A stretch of DNA of 64,000 bases from Diabrotica undecimpunctata (lineage: Eukaryota > Arthropoda > Insecta > Coleoptera > Chrysomelidae), in contig NC_092806.1 in NCBI RefSeq assembly GCF_040954645.1, positions 132,331,151 to 132,395,150 of the forward strand. Direction: 5' to 3'. The notes under the pieces were generated by a model. That model was not told where the DNA came from, did not search any database, and saw only the letters and a program-made list of their open reading frames with translations. Made by a program: the position numbers and the translations under genes. Below, in pieces: positions 11,640 through 23,499 of this stretch. The stretch's first letter is position 1; every line of letters starts with the position of its first letter.

Positions 11640-12715
11640 ACCCAACAAAATAAATAAGTGAAGCATTCGTAGACTACTATCATAAGCTTTCCATAAAAAA
11701 TAATATAATCAGTGATAATATTGCTTCCACTACGGAATTAAAAGATCTGACTCTCTGACTTCCTAAACAAGCCACTCACAATATAAGAAATGGAGGAATC
11801 CCTCTTATCCCTAAAAGACAGTTCTTCTGGCTCCGATGATATCGGATATCTGCTTGACATTTTTATTCACAACTGGATCAATAGTGATTTCCCATTAATC
11901 TGGAAAAAGCAACAATCATTCCCATATTCAAATCTAACAAATCTTCACTTTTACCTGAATCTTACAAGCCAATTTCCCTAACCTGCCCCATGAGCAAACT
12001 ATTAGAAAAAATATTCAATAAGAGACTCATATGGTTTTTGGGAACTCACAAATTATTGATTCCCGAACAATCCGGATTTTGCCCATCCAGAACTACACTT
12101 AATAATATTATCGATCTAGAAAGTTATATTCACAAAGCATTTGCTACCAAAGATAAATGTCTAGCAATTTAATTTAATATTAATAAATCATTTGATTTTA
12201 CATATAATAAAATCATCCTAAATAAACTACATCAATGGGGATTGAAAGGCAATATAATAAATTTCATATGCAATTTTTTATCTCGAAGAAAAATCCAGGT
12301 TTGCATTTCCGGTACACTATCTTCAACTAAGAAACGAAATTTCTATGAACGACGTCTTAAAAGACTTAAAGAAACCAGTTGTAGCTAGAGTATACGCAGA
12401 TGACATGATTGTGTTCATCAAAGGAAAATATCTTAGCACTATGGCTCAAAGTCTTCAGCAATGCACATACCATCCTTTGAACGTTGGTCTACAATGTCTG
12501 GATACAATTTTTCCCTAAACAAAATAAACTGCATATATAATTCTCAAAAAAAACAACAGAATTGGAAGTACCATCAATATTTCTATACAACCAGAAACTA
12601 AACTACATCTCACATACAAATTTTCAAGTATGACATTCGACTAACGTCTATCGTTATAAATAAGTATTGCAAAAATCTATACTGCGAACTGGATGAACTA
12701 TCACTATCTTTCAGA
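11640..12715 (+). pseudogene. Jockey-clade LINE reverse transcriptase remnant
   Basis: Reads SEAFVDYYHKLS, SLKDSSSGSDDI, then (frame +1) SYKPISLTCPMSKLLEKIF, LIPEQSGFCPSRTT and a decayed KSFDF. A small deletion removes most of the PQGS region, and the frame resumes at VARVYADDMIVF with an intact YADD (12393-12404). These are the standard landmarks of Jockey-type reverse transcriptases. No endonuclease or 3' tail is recognisable. Confidence 0.85.
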
Positions 12716-12810
12716 TGACTGAAAATTGCTTCGACAGAAAACGCTGGAAATTAGGATGCGAGAAACGGCGCCAGCTGTAGAAGACTCGCCTATTATATAA
12801 TATATTATAC

Positions 12811-13145
12811 CAACGAATTCCTGTACTTAGAGGGCAAGGAAGACAAGCAAAAATAAAAACTGCCAGACCTTTTTACAAATATAAAGGGAGAAGTATCATG
12901 TTCTGGGGAGGCATTATGACCGGTGAAAAAGCTTCTTTAATTTCCATTGAACCAACTTTAGCAGCTAGCAGGTATGTTAATTTTGTTCTAGAACCTATAG
13001 TTAGACTCTCCTGAGGTGCAATAGGAGAAAATTTAATTTTTATGCATGATAATTTACCTCAACGTACCAGCAGAGTGACAGACTTCAATAAAACATAGAG
13101 ATTACTGTTCTGGAGCGGCCTGCTTGCTCATTTGACCTTTACGTG
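12811..13145 (+). pseudogene. Tc1-like transposase fragment
   Basis: Central DDE segment of a Tc1-type transposase: RIPVLRGQGRQAK, GRSIMFWGGIMTGEK, ASRYVNFVLEPIV and IGENLIFMHDNLPQRT. The family pattern is S.M.WGGI followed by ..F.QDNAP.H. The second catalytic Asp (HDN) is present and the usual His is Gln. An in-frame TGA precedes it. Both ends of the gene and all termini are missing. Confidence 0.8.
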
Positions 13146-13946
13146 ACTTTAAAACAAGTAGTTTAAATTTTTTATTTCAAGAATTTATTGTTTTCTTTAA
13201 TTTTTTTTATTGTTGATTAAATTGCTTTAAAATAAATATTGTATGACCTCGTATAAGAGTTTTTTTAAATTTACTTGAAATAATAAAATAATTCTATGTA
13301 AGTTTGGTTGTGTATAGAATCGTACCGTTAATTAGACTACATTCCATTAGTCTATAAGTATTCAGGCTGTTTATTAAAACCGTCAGCCAATTAAACTTTA
13401 TAGAATCGTTTAATCCGATCGACTTGAACCCCCTTTAAGACCCTCACTTGGAGAAAAACAGCCGAGAATCGCATTTTTACCGTAGACACAGCAACAATTT
13501 AAATAATCTAAACATTTTTCAGGTCGTTTCTCACTGATGGATTGCAATGAACAGGCAACGTGCTACCACTGACAAACAGATATCTCCCCTTTTTGATGTA
13601 AATATAAGACCAAAGACAGTGAAGCCGCGTACCAAATATGCAAGGGTTACTTTGTTCCTTAAAAATTATAATAGCGGAAGTATTGAGTGACAAACTCATT
13701 CACAATAATAATATTATTTTAAATTAGAAATACAATTCAAGGATGATATCATCTTTTTATTGACATAAGGACAAGTAAAGGACAAATAGAACAATAATTA
13801 TTACGATAATATCTTTAATTGAATAAAACTAAAGGTTATAAAGTATTTACTTTTTAAATAACGATAATACAAATAAAAAATAAAGGCAAACTAAATTACT
13901 ACCAACAGCATTTATAGTTATTTAACCAACAAGTGCATTAATAAGA

Positions 13947-14016
13947 GCGATTACCAATTGAGATATTTTAACGCGTGAGCGAAGCGAGCGCGTTAATGTT
14001 CGAGATTGTTAATCGC
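13947..14016. repeat. Imperfect hairpin with CpG-rich loop
   Basis: Arms at 13947-13975 and 13989-14016, GCGATTA...TTAACGCG against its reverse complement with a few mismatches and indels, around the 13-nt loop TGAGCGAAGCGAG. The centre is unusually CpG-dense for this AT-rich window. Confidence 0.75.
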
Positions 14017-14865
14017 CATTTTAATTCACGAGTTAAATATTTATTTACTTAACGATAAACAACAATTTTTTTAGCTTTCATTGACTTTATTCAAAGTTTC
14101 CTTAGTGGTAGTTTTATTATAGTAAACATTAATATTCGAAATGGTATAATTACTAAAATTAAAGGAAGATATTGATAAATGATTATCTGCTGTATAGCAT
14201 TTTGACAAATTTACATTTAAGTCTTCTTGGACCTCTGTAAATTCTGTGATAGAAGAAGTTAAATTCTGGTGGAGTTAAATTAAACTCTTCGTCAATATCC
14301 ATCCTTTGATTTTTCAAATACACAGAATTTTAAACAATAGAGTAAAGAATGACATACAATGACAAATAGTACTAACAGCGGCTACTTAATTTTAAATTAA
14401 TTTTTCAGTGGGAATAAAAATAGGTATATGTTTGGTTGTCTACACCACAGGTCACTGCCAATCACAGAGCGTTTAATTTATGCAAGCAATGTATGTTGTG
14501 TTGCCTATAATGAAATCGTTCATTAATAGAAAATCATTCATTAATAGGGGGTCATTAATCAATGATTTTGAGGGTGTTAAAATTGATCATAAATGGACGG
14601 TCGACGGAAAAATTTTTTACAGCAGTAACTAGTCAGAAACCAATATTTTTTTGTAAAATTATCTTTGCTTTCATCAATATGCAAAACTGGCTCTCTTAAT
14701 AATATTTCTTTATACGTTTCTATTTATAAATCAATATTCATATTAATAGTAATATATTTTTCAGATGTATCCTGCCTACTTATTTACCCACATTTCCTCC
14801 TTTTAGAGGGCCCTATTTATTTCTGAAGGTCAGTAACAACTGTGATAGATCTATCTGTATCCTGA

Positions 14866-14905
14866 ACGGATCTCAATCGAATAATGATACATTATTGAGA
14901 TCCGT
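14866..14905. repeat. Inverted repeat, 12 bp perfect arms
   Basis: ACGGATCTCAAT at 14866-14877 and its exact reverse complement at 14894-14905, separated by 16 bases. It lies 33 bp before a second, longer hairpin. Confidence 0.8.
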
Positions 14906-14938
14906 CCACTCTTTGATGTTTTTCAACCATGAACATTT

Positions 14939-14995
14939 TATCACTGATAAATCCATGACAGAACCAGCAGTTCTTTCATGGATCTATCAGCGATA
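14939..14995. repeat. Hairpin, 25 bp arms
   Basis: Arms 14939-14963 and 14971-14995 pair over 22 of 25 positions around a 7-nt loop (CCAGCAG). It may be the core of a small foldback element. Confidence 0.8.
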
Positions 14996-15369
14996 ACTTT
15001 TCCTTTAAGACTTTAATATGAAACTAGATAGTAGAAAGAAATGACAGACTTACTTACAATCTATTTATTTAGTGGACGACGACAGATTTCGACTATTACA
15101 GTTTTCTCGTCATCGTCAGGTCGCCGGCAAAGTACAATATTTAGAATAGAATGATGAAAAAATTACATATTGTAAATCTACTTATTTAAACAAACCTTAC
15201 ATCAGGTGTACCAATATTACTTGTGTTAGTTAAAAAATTGAGGGCGATGTTAGGTCTATGTTGAGATGACGTGTTTCTAATGCTCATGAAAACCCACAGA
15301 CGACACATAAAAGAGCATTAACAAAATGTAAGTACCACTTATATTATTTTAAACTAATTAAAAATCCCT

Positions 15370-16721
15370 TTTTTTAGGGGATAAACTGAAATGCGAAAAT
15401 TATCAACGGCTTGTGCCTCTTTTAACCCCGGCTTAACCCTTTTGTGCACGGCGTACAAAATTTTTACTTACATACTAAACAAACGACTCAAACAACTAAC
15501 TGAAAATATTGTCGGGGAATACCAAACCGGTTTCCGACAAGGAAGATCTACAACTGACCAACTATTCACAGTGAAACAAATCTTAAACAAATAGTGGGAA
15601 TACGACATTGACGTCCACAATATATTCATAGATTTCAAATAAGCCTACCACTCAATTAATAGGAACAAGTTATATCAAATATTGCAGAGCTTTAATATCC
15701 CCAAAAATACATCCGACTGGTAAAAACAACAATGGATTCGTCAATAGCAACTGTCAGAGTCCAAAATGAGCTCACTGAAAACTTTACGATAGCACAAGGA
15801 TTAAAGCAAGGAGACGGGCTGGCACCGACACTATTCAACCCGACCTTGGAATATGTGATAACACAGCTGAATATAGGAAGAGGTAATCTCCTAACAAATA
15901 AATCAATACAGATTGCCGCCTATGCCGATGATATCAACATCATGTCTCGCAGAACAGAAGAGCCGGCAGAAATATATTCACAATTAAAATCAAAGGCAAA
16001 ATAGATCGGACTAGAAATACATATTCAAAAGACAAAAAAGTTAACACAGGCAAGAGCTAGGGGAAACAGACGCACAATTGAATTAAAGGACGATATTGAA
16101 ACGGTAGAAAGTTTCACATATTTAGGAGTTACATTAAACACGGATGGAACAGAAGAACCAGAAATCCAAAGAAGAATAGTAAAGGGAAACAAAGCTTATT
16201 TTTCACTCGATCATGTGTTTCGCTCCAAAAACACACACTGGAGATCTAAAATCAGGATCTACAAAACTATTATCAGACCAATAGTATTTTATGGATGCGA
16301 AACATGGGTGATGACAGAAGAGACAAAAAGAAAACTGGAAGTCTTCGAAAGAAACGTCCTAGGAAAGATATTTGGACCTATTAACGAAAACGGAATATGG
16401 AGATCCAGGTATAACCATGAACTCTACCAACTGTTCAAAGAGACACCGATCTCAGAATTTGTTAAACTTTAGAGACTTCGCTGGGCGGGTCATGTAGTAA
16501 GAATGAAGACAGAAAGATTGCCGAAAAGAGCCCTTGATAGTAAAATGCAGGGCGCAAGACAAGAGGAAGGCCACGGAAAAGATGGGAGGATGAAGTGGCA
16601 GCGGACGCGCAAAATTTGCTAGACGTGAGAACTTGGAGAAGATCGGCGCGGGACCGACAAGGTTGGAGGTATAGTTTGGAGAAGGCCCGATTTGGGCTGT
16701 AGCGCCATTGGAGAGAGAGAG
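15370..16721 (+). mobile_element. 5'-truncated LINE with 14 bp target-site duplication
   Basis: Retrotransposed LINE fragment bounded by AATTAAAAATCCCT at 15356-15369 and again at 16722-16735, a perfect target-site duplication. The body encodes the C-terminal half of a reverse transcriptase with stops and shifts: GEYQTGFRQGRSTTDQ, GLKQGDGLAPTLFN, AAYADDINIMSRR (YADD 15921-15932), ESFTYLGVTLNTDGTEEPE and FYGCETWVMTEETKRKLEVF. The 3' end has a short (GA)n tail next to the duplication. It resembles the insect endonuclease-reverse transcriptase (RTE-like) group and is related to, but distinct from, the LINE at 33453-35365. Confidence 0.9.
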
Positions 16722-16735
16722 AATTAAAAATCCCT

Positions 16736-16990
16736 CTCGCTCAATTTCTTAAATAATATAAGTGAATAGAACCATGCTTTTCGAAATAAATTGGCACAAT
16801 TTTGAAGCGTTGTTCAGGCATCAATTTATTTATGCTGAAAAGCCAAATCAAACTTAACATTAATCGCTTGACAGTTTTTGAAATGGTTAAAAAAGTGTTG
16901 CAAACTTACATTTCAATACTTCTTAAAATAACATCCTTTAGCTAGTTTTCGTTCTAATTATTGTCTCCTTATTCTCATACTTCTTTCCTT
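16736..16990. other. Short spacer
   Basis: AT-rich; no ORF or repeat recognised. Confidence 0.4.
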
Positions 16991-18801
16991 ATAATCCGGT
17001 CTATATAGACATATTTGAGATTTTTTGGATTTTTTTCGAAAATGTTAAGTTTCATCAAAAAAAAAAACTAAAACCAAAGTTGTAGATCTTACAATTCTCT
17101 ACCAAAAAGGTCCTTACAATTTTTTTCCATTTTTAAAGAGTTGCCATTCCTGAGATAATGCGATTCTAAGAGTCACATTATACATGATATGCACACGTTT
17201 CCACACCACCTGTGAGGTGGTGTACTCGGCGCGTTTATTTTACCGTGGTTTTCCCTGTAGGCCTACTCCACTAACTATTTTTACAATTTAAGAATAATTT
17301 AAGGAAACAATGCCGGTCAATTTCTAGATATTACCTTATTATTGATATTGCTATTGATTATTAGGTTAACTATTGTTTTGATTTCTTTAGATATTTTAAT
17401 CAGATTCATATTCTTGAAAGTCTACTTCAACAGTCAAGTCTTCTTCGATTTCATCTTCTTGCTCTCTTCATTAAAAGTCATTGGTCTCTTCATTAAAATT
17501 ACAGGAGTTTTCCTCTGTTGTACTAAACTGGACATTTGAGCAAGACTGATCTTGGCAATTGGTATACGTTAGAGAACACAACAACCCGACTTTTTTACAT
17601 TCACATTTGGCACTACAACCTTTTTTGCAATTGCAAAAAATAGTGTTAAGGAGTTTTTCTGGAGCAGGTGGGAGTAAGGTTTTAATCGGTTCCAGAGTAT
17701 TATCTATTAATTTCCAACCCCAGTCTTCTGGATTCAGTTCATTGCCTAACCATGTTTGTACTTGTTTCTTGTTTCGCGTATTTTTTACAAAAGGTAAGTA
17801 TCGGTATTTATCAAGACAACTAATGTTTTTGGAGCTCCATAAACCGCAAGAAGAAAGCGAATTACTTTCGTATTTATTGTTTGTGGTGTGGAATTAAGTT
17901 CTGTAAAAACTTTACAGTAGTCACCCCATTCTTTTTTTTTCGAATAATTTAAGTACTGACGTTTTGTCCCTTCTGTACATTGCTGACGTAGTATCAGTAG
18001 TGTTATGAATTTCCAGTCTCTCTTGTAGATTCTAGACCTCAAAATATCATGATTCTACCAAACATGTCTTGCGAAATATTGCTAGTTTCCGAGATACCGA
18101 ATGTTTAAAGTTTAAGTATGGATTTTAATTTTTGCAATAATTTTGTATGTTTTCACGATTTCTATGTAAAAATGGACAATTTATTCACTTGAACTGAACC
18201 TTTAGCACTAAAAGAAACAGATAATATGAACAAAACCTACGGACAATACTGTAACCGTTGTTAAAAATAGACAATCTGTTCTTTTTTAAACAATGGTATA
18301 GCCAAATGTGTTTCAAGGCCACGTGGATAGAGGAAATTCAGTTTGGGACTCATTATCTTTTGAAGAAATATTTTCAGAATAGTATAATACATATATAAAA
18401 GAGACACAAATAGGCATTTATACTTGTCTTAAGTGTATGTATATACGTGGCTTATATGTGCATATTATTATGATGTATAATGTAACTTTTAAAATCGCGA
18501 TATCTCTGGAATGGTAACTCTTAGGAAAAAAATTGTAAGGACTATTCTTATAGAGAATGTTAAGACCTACAACTTTGGTTTGAGTTTTTTTTTTTGATAA
18601 AACTTACCGTTTTCGAGAAAAATCCAAAAAATCTCAAATTTTGACTTTTTACCCCGAATAACTTTTGTTGCACACATGGGATCGACGGGGACTTTTAAAA
18701 CTTTATGTGTTATGGTAAACTCTAGCTCTTCACCAAAATTTGGCTTTCCGGCAATTTTTGTTATTTGCCAACTATTTTGATGTATAAGTTGACCGGATTA
18801 T
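16991..18801. mobile_element. Unclassified element with long terminal inverted repeats
   Basis: Inverted arms of about 190-200 bp, 17010-17202 and 18443-18645, match by eye over most positions (for example TTTGAGATTTTTTGGATTTT on the left and its complement at the right). The outermost ATAATCCGGTC (16991-17001) is mirrored by GACCGGATTAT (18791-18801). The right side carries about 150 bp between tip and arm that is missing on the left, so the left end has an internal deletion. The centre holds a minus-strand CXC-rich pseudogene. The structure fits a DNA transposon; the superfamily is not recognised and no target duplication is clear. Confidence 0.7.
17415..18042 (-). pseudogene. CXC-rich C-terminal region of an unclassified repeat-borne protein
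   Basis: On the minus strand a broken frame reads KVIRFLLAVYGAPKTL, then VQTWLGNELNPEDWGWKLI, LLPPAPEKLLNTIFCNCK, and the cysteine block KGCSAKCECKKVGLLCS followed by a second Cys cluster (17536-17650). A tail of this design (WLGN.L...WGW, PAPE.LL, C.C..GC...C.C...GL.C) occurs at the end of many large repeat-associated arthropod proteins of unknown class. A frameshift separates the first block from the rest. It ends in acidic residues. Its position inside an inverted-repeat element suggests that it belongs to a transposon. I do not claim an enzymatic function. Confidence 0.65.
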
Positions 18802-19195
18802 TAGCGTTTTTTACGTATTTCAACACTGATGCAATTACCATATCTAACGCGGTTGCTAATTATTGCATATCATATCTATTTTTTTTTTGATATCCTCTTT
18901 TGGATTGGCCCAAATGTAAAATCGTAATATATAATGTTACAATTATATAAATAAATTAAATATATAATAAATATTTCCAAATAATTATAATAAATGTTCG
19001 CACAAGTCTTAATAACATAAATTCTCTTTTTGCTACCGAGTTGCGCCACTGTATGTAAATATGAAGACACAGAGAATTCGAATGTGGTAAATTCGTAAAT
19101 TCTCCAGCCACTTGGTATATTGGACTGCGTCAGCTGAAAATAGATAGAACTACCAAAACGTGAACATTTGAATCCAAATCACATGTAATGTACGA

Positions 19196-19226
19196 AATCA
19201 TGATTCAGTATTGCATACATTGAAAC
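19196..19226 (+). repeat. Dispersed short repeat, copy 1
   Basis: ATCATGATTCAGTATTGCAT followed by ACATTGAAA, repeated with one change at 23043-23072. Both copies sit within about 150 bp of a (TA)n array. Confidence 0.7.
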
Positions 19227-19361
19227 CTGAAATAGGTATATATTTGAGACAAAATATCATAGTCCTGGAAACGGGTGATTCAATAGAAAATTACAGATTC
19301 TTAGGCTTAAAATATCGACTTTTAATTAGGTACTTTTAATTCGGATGATCTTTAAAAAGCA

Positions 19362-19554
<193 letters not shown>

Positions 19555-20064
19555 AATTTAACAGGATATTTAATAAAATCATATTTTCAGTGAATAGACA
19601 AAAGCAAAAGATAAAAATCATATTTCCCCTTGGTCTCCTCTCCACATTCTTCATGCACACCCATTAGTGAATGTCAGACGATTATTTCCGATTCAGCTTA
19701 TATGTAAGAAACAGCGGCAGGGTTGCTTTATTACATATTTCAATTAAAACATTGAATTGATTAAAAAAATTGGCGATCAGTGGCGCGGTTACATTGCCAT
19801 TCAAAACTGGATTATGTTATTAAAAATGAAACACTAATTGACACAAATACTGGTACAAAATTTCTTTAATCCATGAGAAATTTACAGATTCGCATTTTTA
19901 TTTGACGAAATTGTAACATAATTTCCAATAAAACAAGATAATTTTGGCAAAATCGGCATTCGTCCGTTCTCTTCAATGGTAAACTGCATACGAGACAGGC
20001 TGAACGCTATGCTATGTATTACTTTTTGGAGGTAACCGCGTAAGTGTAAAGATAAAAATTTGAT

Positions 20065-21103
20065 ATGCCGACTGTTTATACAACAGAAGAACGGGTACAA
20101 ATAAAATGGTACTTTGGGGACAATTCATTACAAGAAACTATTAATTTATTTGTTATGGCTTTAGAAAATAGGCGAATACCTATAGAATAAATTGTATTGA
20201 CCATTATTCACTTTTTTGAAAGTTTGGCTGTACTAATGGCAGATGTAAAATGCTGCCATCAGATCAACCCCGCGAAAAGAAAATTTTTTAAGAACGAGAA
20301 ATTAGAGAAATTCAAGTTTGTGCATTGGCTGAAGCTACGCCGTGTAAGTTAACAAATTGCCGATGAAGTTGATTTGAATGAAAAAACAGTGAGGAATATT
20401 TTAAAAAGAAACAACAAGAAACAACTACCATTGTTAATAAGTGCAGACAACTCAAGAAATATTTCCTGAAGATCAGTTTAAACGGATGCAATCTTGTGAA
20501 ATTATAATGGAGAGAAGATGCCATGCAAATAGTAATTTTTTGAAAAATATTTTGTTTACAGATGAGTCCTTCTTCACAATTCACAAGAAACATATTTCAT
20601 CCCTTGTACGTTATTGGTCTCAGGAGAATAAGCATTTGAGTGTGTCTGTGCGTACGCAGTATCCACAAAAGTTGAATGTTTAGACTGGAATTTTGGGAGG
20701 ACCATATTATTGGTCATTTTTTCATTGAAGCTAATTTAAACGCAGTCAAATATCTTCAATTACTGCAAAATCAAATTATTCCTGCATTTCAACGTCTTCA
20801 AATATTAACTTCAACAAAATTTGGTTTCAACAACACGGCTGTCTTGCATAAAATGCAAAAGCCGTTAGAGACTATTTAGTGTTAATTTTTGCTGAACGTA
20901 TCATTAGTACAGACGGTACAATAAAATGGTTCCCTCGTGCACCCGCTTAGCTCCTCTAGATTTTTATTTTTGGGGGTTGCTAAAAACGAAATTGTAAGGG
21001 CATGAGTTCGAGCGAGCCACCCACTTGGAGAACTGAAGAAAAAGATAATCCAAACATATCGGCAAATGAACTCAACGCCATGATTAATGCCTTGTATAAT
21101 TGA
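20065..21103 (+). pseudogene. Tc1/mariner-superfamily DDE transposase remnant
   Basis: Starts at an ATG reading MPTVYTTEERVQIKWYFGD, a helix-turn-helix N-terminus seen in a DDE_3-type insect transposase group. A second HTH follows (QIADEVDLNEKTVRNIL). The catalytic core reads ILFTDESFFTIHKKH (first Asp), RYWSQENKHL, TQYPQKLNVWTGI after one shift, GHFFIEANLNAVKYLQLLQN, and a decayed WFQQHG where the second Asp is His. The C-terminal WP..P..DF.WG block is recognisable but broken. At least five lesions. No terminal inverted repeats were found. Confidence 0.82.
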
Positions 21104-22609
21104 TTTGGTTATTGCTCTTTATAATTTGGTGGTCTGTTTGAACAATTAATTACCTAAGAATTTTATTCGGTTTAGAATTTCTAATTGTTTGAAATTATTT
21201 TTAATTTAAACAGTAGTGTTGGAATTATTTTTTATTTGATTTCATTTTTACGAAACCAATTTTATACTTTTATAATAATTTTTATTTTCGCACCACTACC
21301 TCCAAAAAATCTAAACGAAAATATGGTTTCAAAGATGGTATTTGGAAAATACCAAACAATATCTTATTCTTAATTAAATGACGTAATTTTTCGTCCAGTT
21401 TAAATTTAATATAATACACTTACTCCTTCCTAATGCTTTACTAGTACTGTCTTTATTTATTATGCTTTACGAAAGACCAACCCACTAACCCATGCAATAG
21501 ACATGGCATACCAAACTAGTTGTGTTCAGCTCATTACGACAGTATTAAAATCAAAGTGTCGTTACTCTGACGACACGACGTTGCCAAATAATTTTGTATG
21601 AAGCTTTTATTGTGGCGTCATAATGCAGTTTATTATTTTTATCGGGAATAAGGCACACTGTGACTTTAAAATAAGCTTATTTTGATGTTTAGATTTCCAA
21701 AAAAAAACAAAATTTGTTTAATTTACTAATGTTTGTATTTTGAGAACGATTTCCGAAGTGGAAATTGAAACATCAATAAACGTACTGTAATCTTTAATTG
21801 TGGCTTATTCCCATTTAAATAGTAATTACATAAATAAATTTTATTTATGTAAAAGGATTTTTAAAGTGGAAATCAAAATGTTAAATTAAACGTATTGTAA
21901 AATAAAATTGTGGCATATTCCTAATAAAAAACAGTATGCTGTCATTTAAATCAATTCGCCCAAATTTGATTATCTTAGAATATTGTTCAAATGCTAAAAA
22001 GACAACAGGTCAAATAAAACCAATAAGTTTGGCAACGTTGAACTTCCCCCCTTTTATTATTTCCACAAATGCATTTTCGACGATATAAAGAGCGGACCTA
22101 ATATACCTCTCTCTTTTTAAACAGGTGTTTCCCACTCCATCTCACGTAAGTTCCATGCCGATCATAAACTTTTACCTACACTGTGTAAGCATGTCATTAA
22201 CTTACCTTTTTAATATTATTTAAATTAGGCTTAATTTTTTTATATTATCCTTTATATTGATGGTAAATATTTTTGGTTGCTTTATTAAGACTACTTAATT
22301 TAAAAACAGCTCATCTGGTGTATTGTTGTACCGACAAACGGCCATAAAATTGGTTAAAGAAACGTCTGTTAGATGGTGTTTTTGGTGCCAAATTATAGCA
22401 CTATAATTGTCAAAAATAAATTAAAATACAAATTAGTTGAAGGTTGACCATGACATTGAGAAATACGTGTAGAACAATGGTGGAATTCGAATTAAAATAA
22501 AATGCCAACTTTTACTTTTATTTAAACGTTTTTTCTCTACTTAAAGAGCAAAAAAGATAGTGTTTTTCAAGGCTAAACCGTACATGTATATCGGAGTAAA
22601 AGGTTTCTT
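21104..22609. other. Spacer with dispersed repeat
   Basis: No coding region supported. It includes the repeat at 21743-21828 and a second, weaker unit near 21852-21925. The remainder is AT-rich without recognisable structure. Confidence 0.45.
21743..21828 (+). repeat. Dispersed repeat shared with 42371-42474
   Basis: About 86 bp beginning GAACGATTTCC and including GTGGCTTATTCCCATTTAAA, matched at 42371-42474 with a 17 bp length difference. A degenerate neighbour with AAGTGGAAAT and TTGTGGCATATTCC follows at about 21852-21925, suggesting a tandem origin. Confidence 0.8.
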
Positions 22610-22843
22610 CTAGCTTCGTTTAAAAGCCTCTAGTAAGAGGCTTTGGATTTCCTCTCCCATGCTACCAATTTGTGGCCACAAATTGGTTGCGTTGCTCCTG
22701 TAGTAATCCTTTTCCAAGTTAACATTCTCTTTTTCTAACTTGGCTGCGCCATACTGAAGACGACCGATAGTTAGAAATACGTATATACGGTTGCCTTCCA
22801 TCGATATACCTTTTTTGGTTTTCTGTTTTGCAAGACATGCCAT
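22610..22843 (-). other. Unrecognised 77-codon ORF
   Basis: Open frame reading MACLAKQKTKKGISMEGNRI, with LEKENVNLEKDYYRSNATNL later on. No family is recognised. It contains a perfect 24 bp palindrome and a nearby 6-bp-arm hairpin (22625-22640), which is unusual for coding sequence, so it may be chance. Confidence 0.2.
22664..22687. repeat. Perfect 24 bp palindrome
   Basis: ACCAATTTGTGG followed by its exact reverse complement, with no spacer. Confidence 0.9.
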
Positions 22844-22876
22844 TACATTTTCCTTGTATTATTCACTCGCATTATC

Positions 22877-22880
<4 letters not shown>

Positions 22881-22962
<82 letters not shown>
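22881..22962. repeat. (TA)n microsatellite, about 41 units
   Basis: Pure TA run, 80 bp upstream of the second copy of the short repeat seen at 19196. Confidence 0.97.
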
Positions 22963-22963
<1 letters not shown>

Positions 22964-23042
22964 TAAAAATTCACAAAATGCGAACTAACTTTTGCAATCT
23001 GGCTTTTGTTTTTTGTGTTAAACTGGACTATAACAGACAAAA

Positions 23043-23072
23043 ATCATGATTCAGTATTGCATGCATTGAAAT
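23043..23072 (+). repeat. Dispersed short repeat, copy 2
   Basis: Matches 19196-19226 except for one transition. The sequence beyond the match differs. Confidence 0.7.
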
Positions 23073-23499
23073 CCAAAATATTCGAGGTGAGATGTCGGAA
23101 TATTTTCATGATACAGCTCCTTAGTCTGCCCTTGTCTGAATAGAAATGTATTATTTATTTCGTGAAAAAGGTATTCTACGAAATTGAGCTATTTGTCTCT
23201 AGCTGATTCGATAAATGTTGCGAAATTCGACATTTATTATCTTAGATAACTTCCATCTGTATTTGAAATTGGATATTTAATAATATTTTATACTAAAGAA
23301 GCAAATGCGCAGTGAATATAAATGAACAAAAAAAATTAAGATTTGTTACTTGACACTAACAAAATCTTAATCTTTTTGTAATCAAATGCATCGCATAATA
23401 AAACTGGTGTACAGTAGAGAACACCTTTAAATTCCAGCAATTTAAAAAAAAATTCTCAACTATATTTATAAATGCAATGTTTAAATAGTTAGATAAAGG

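Larger units (their letters stand above)
13146..15355. other. Gene-free stretch with several hairpins
   Basis: No coding region is supported. It holds three notable inverted repeats, listed separately (13947-14016, 14866-14905, 14939-14995), and a short tandem of TTCATTAATAG near 14520-14545. At 15072-15122 the minus strand reads a short block (DDDEKTVIVEICRR) that might be a Penelope or LINE tail, which I cannot confirm. Confidence 0.45.

Noticed and set aside
15072..15122. Possible Penelope or LINE C-terminal scrap
   Set aside because: Only ~14 residues resemble anything; insufficient to call.
22791..23049. Overlapping ORFs across the second (TA)n array
   Set aside because: Same Tyr-Ile artefact of the microsatellite.
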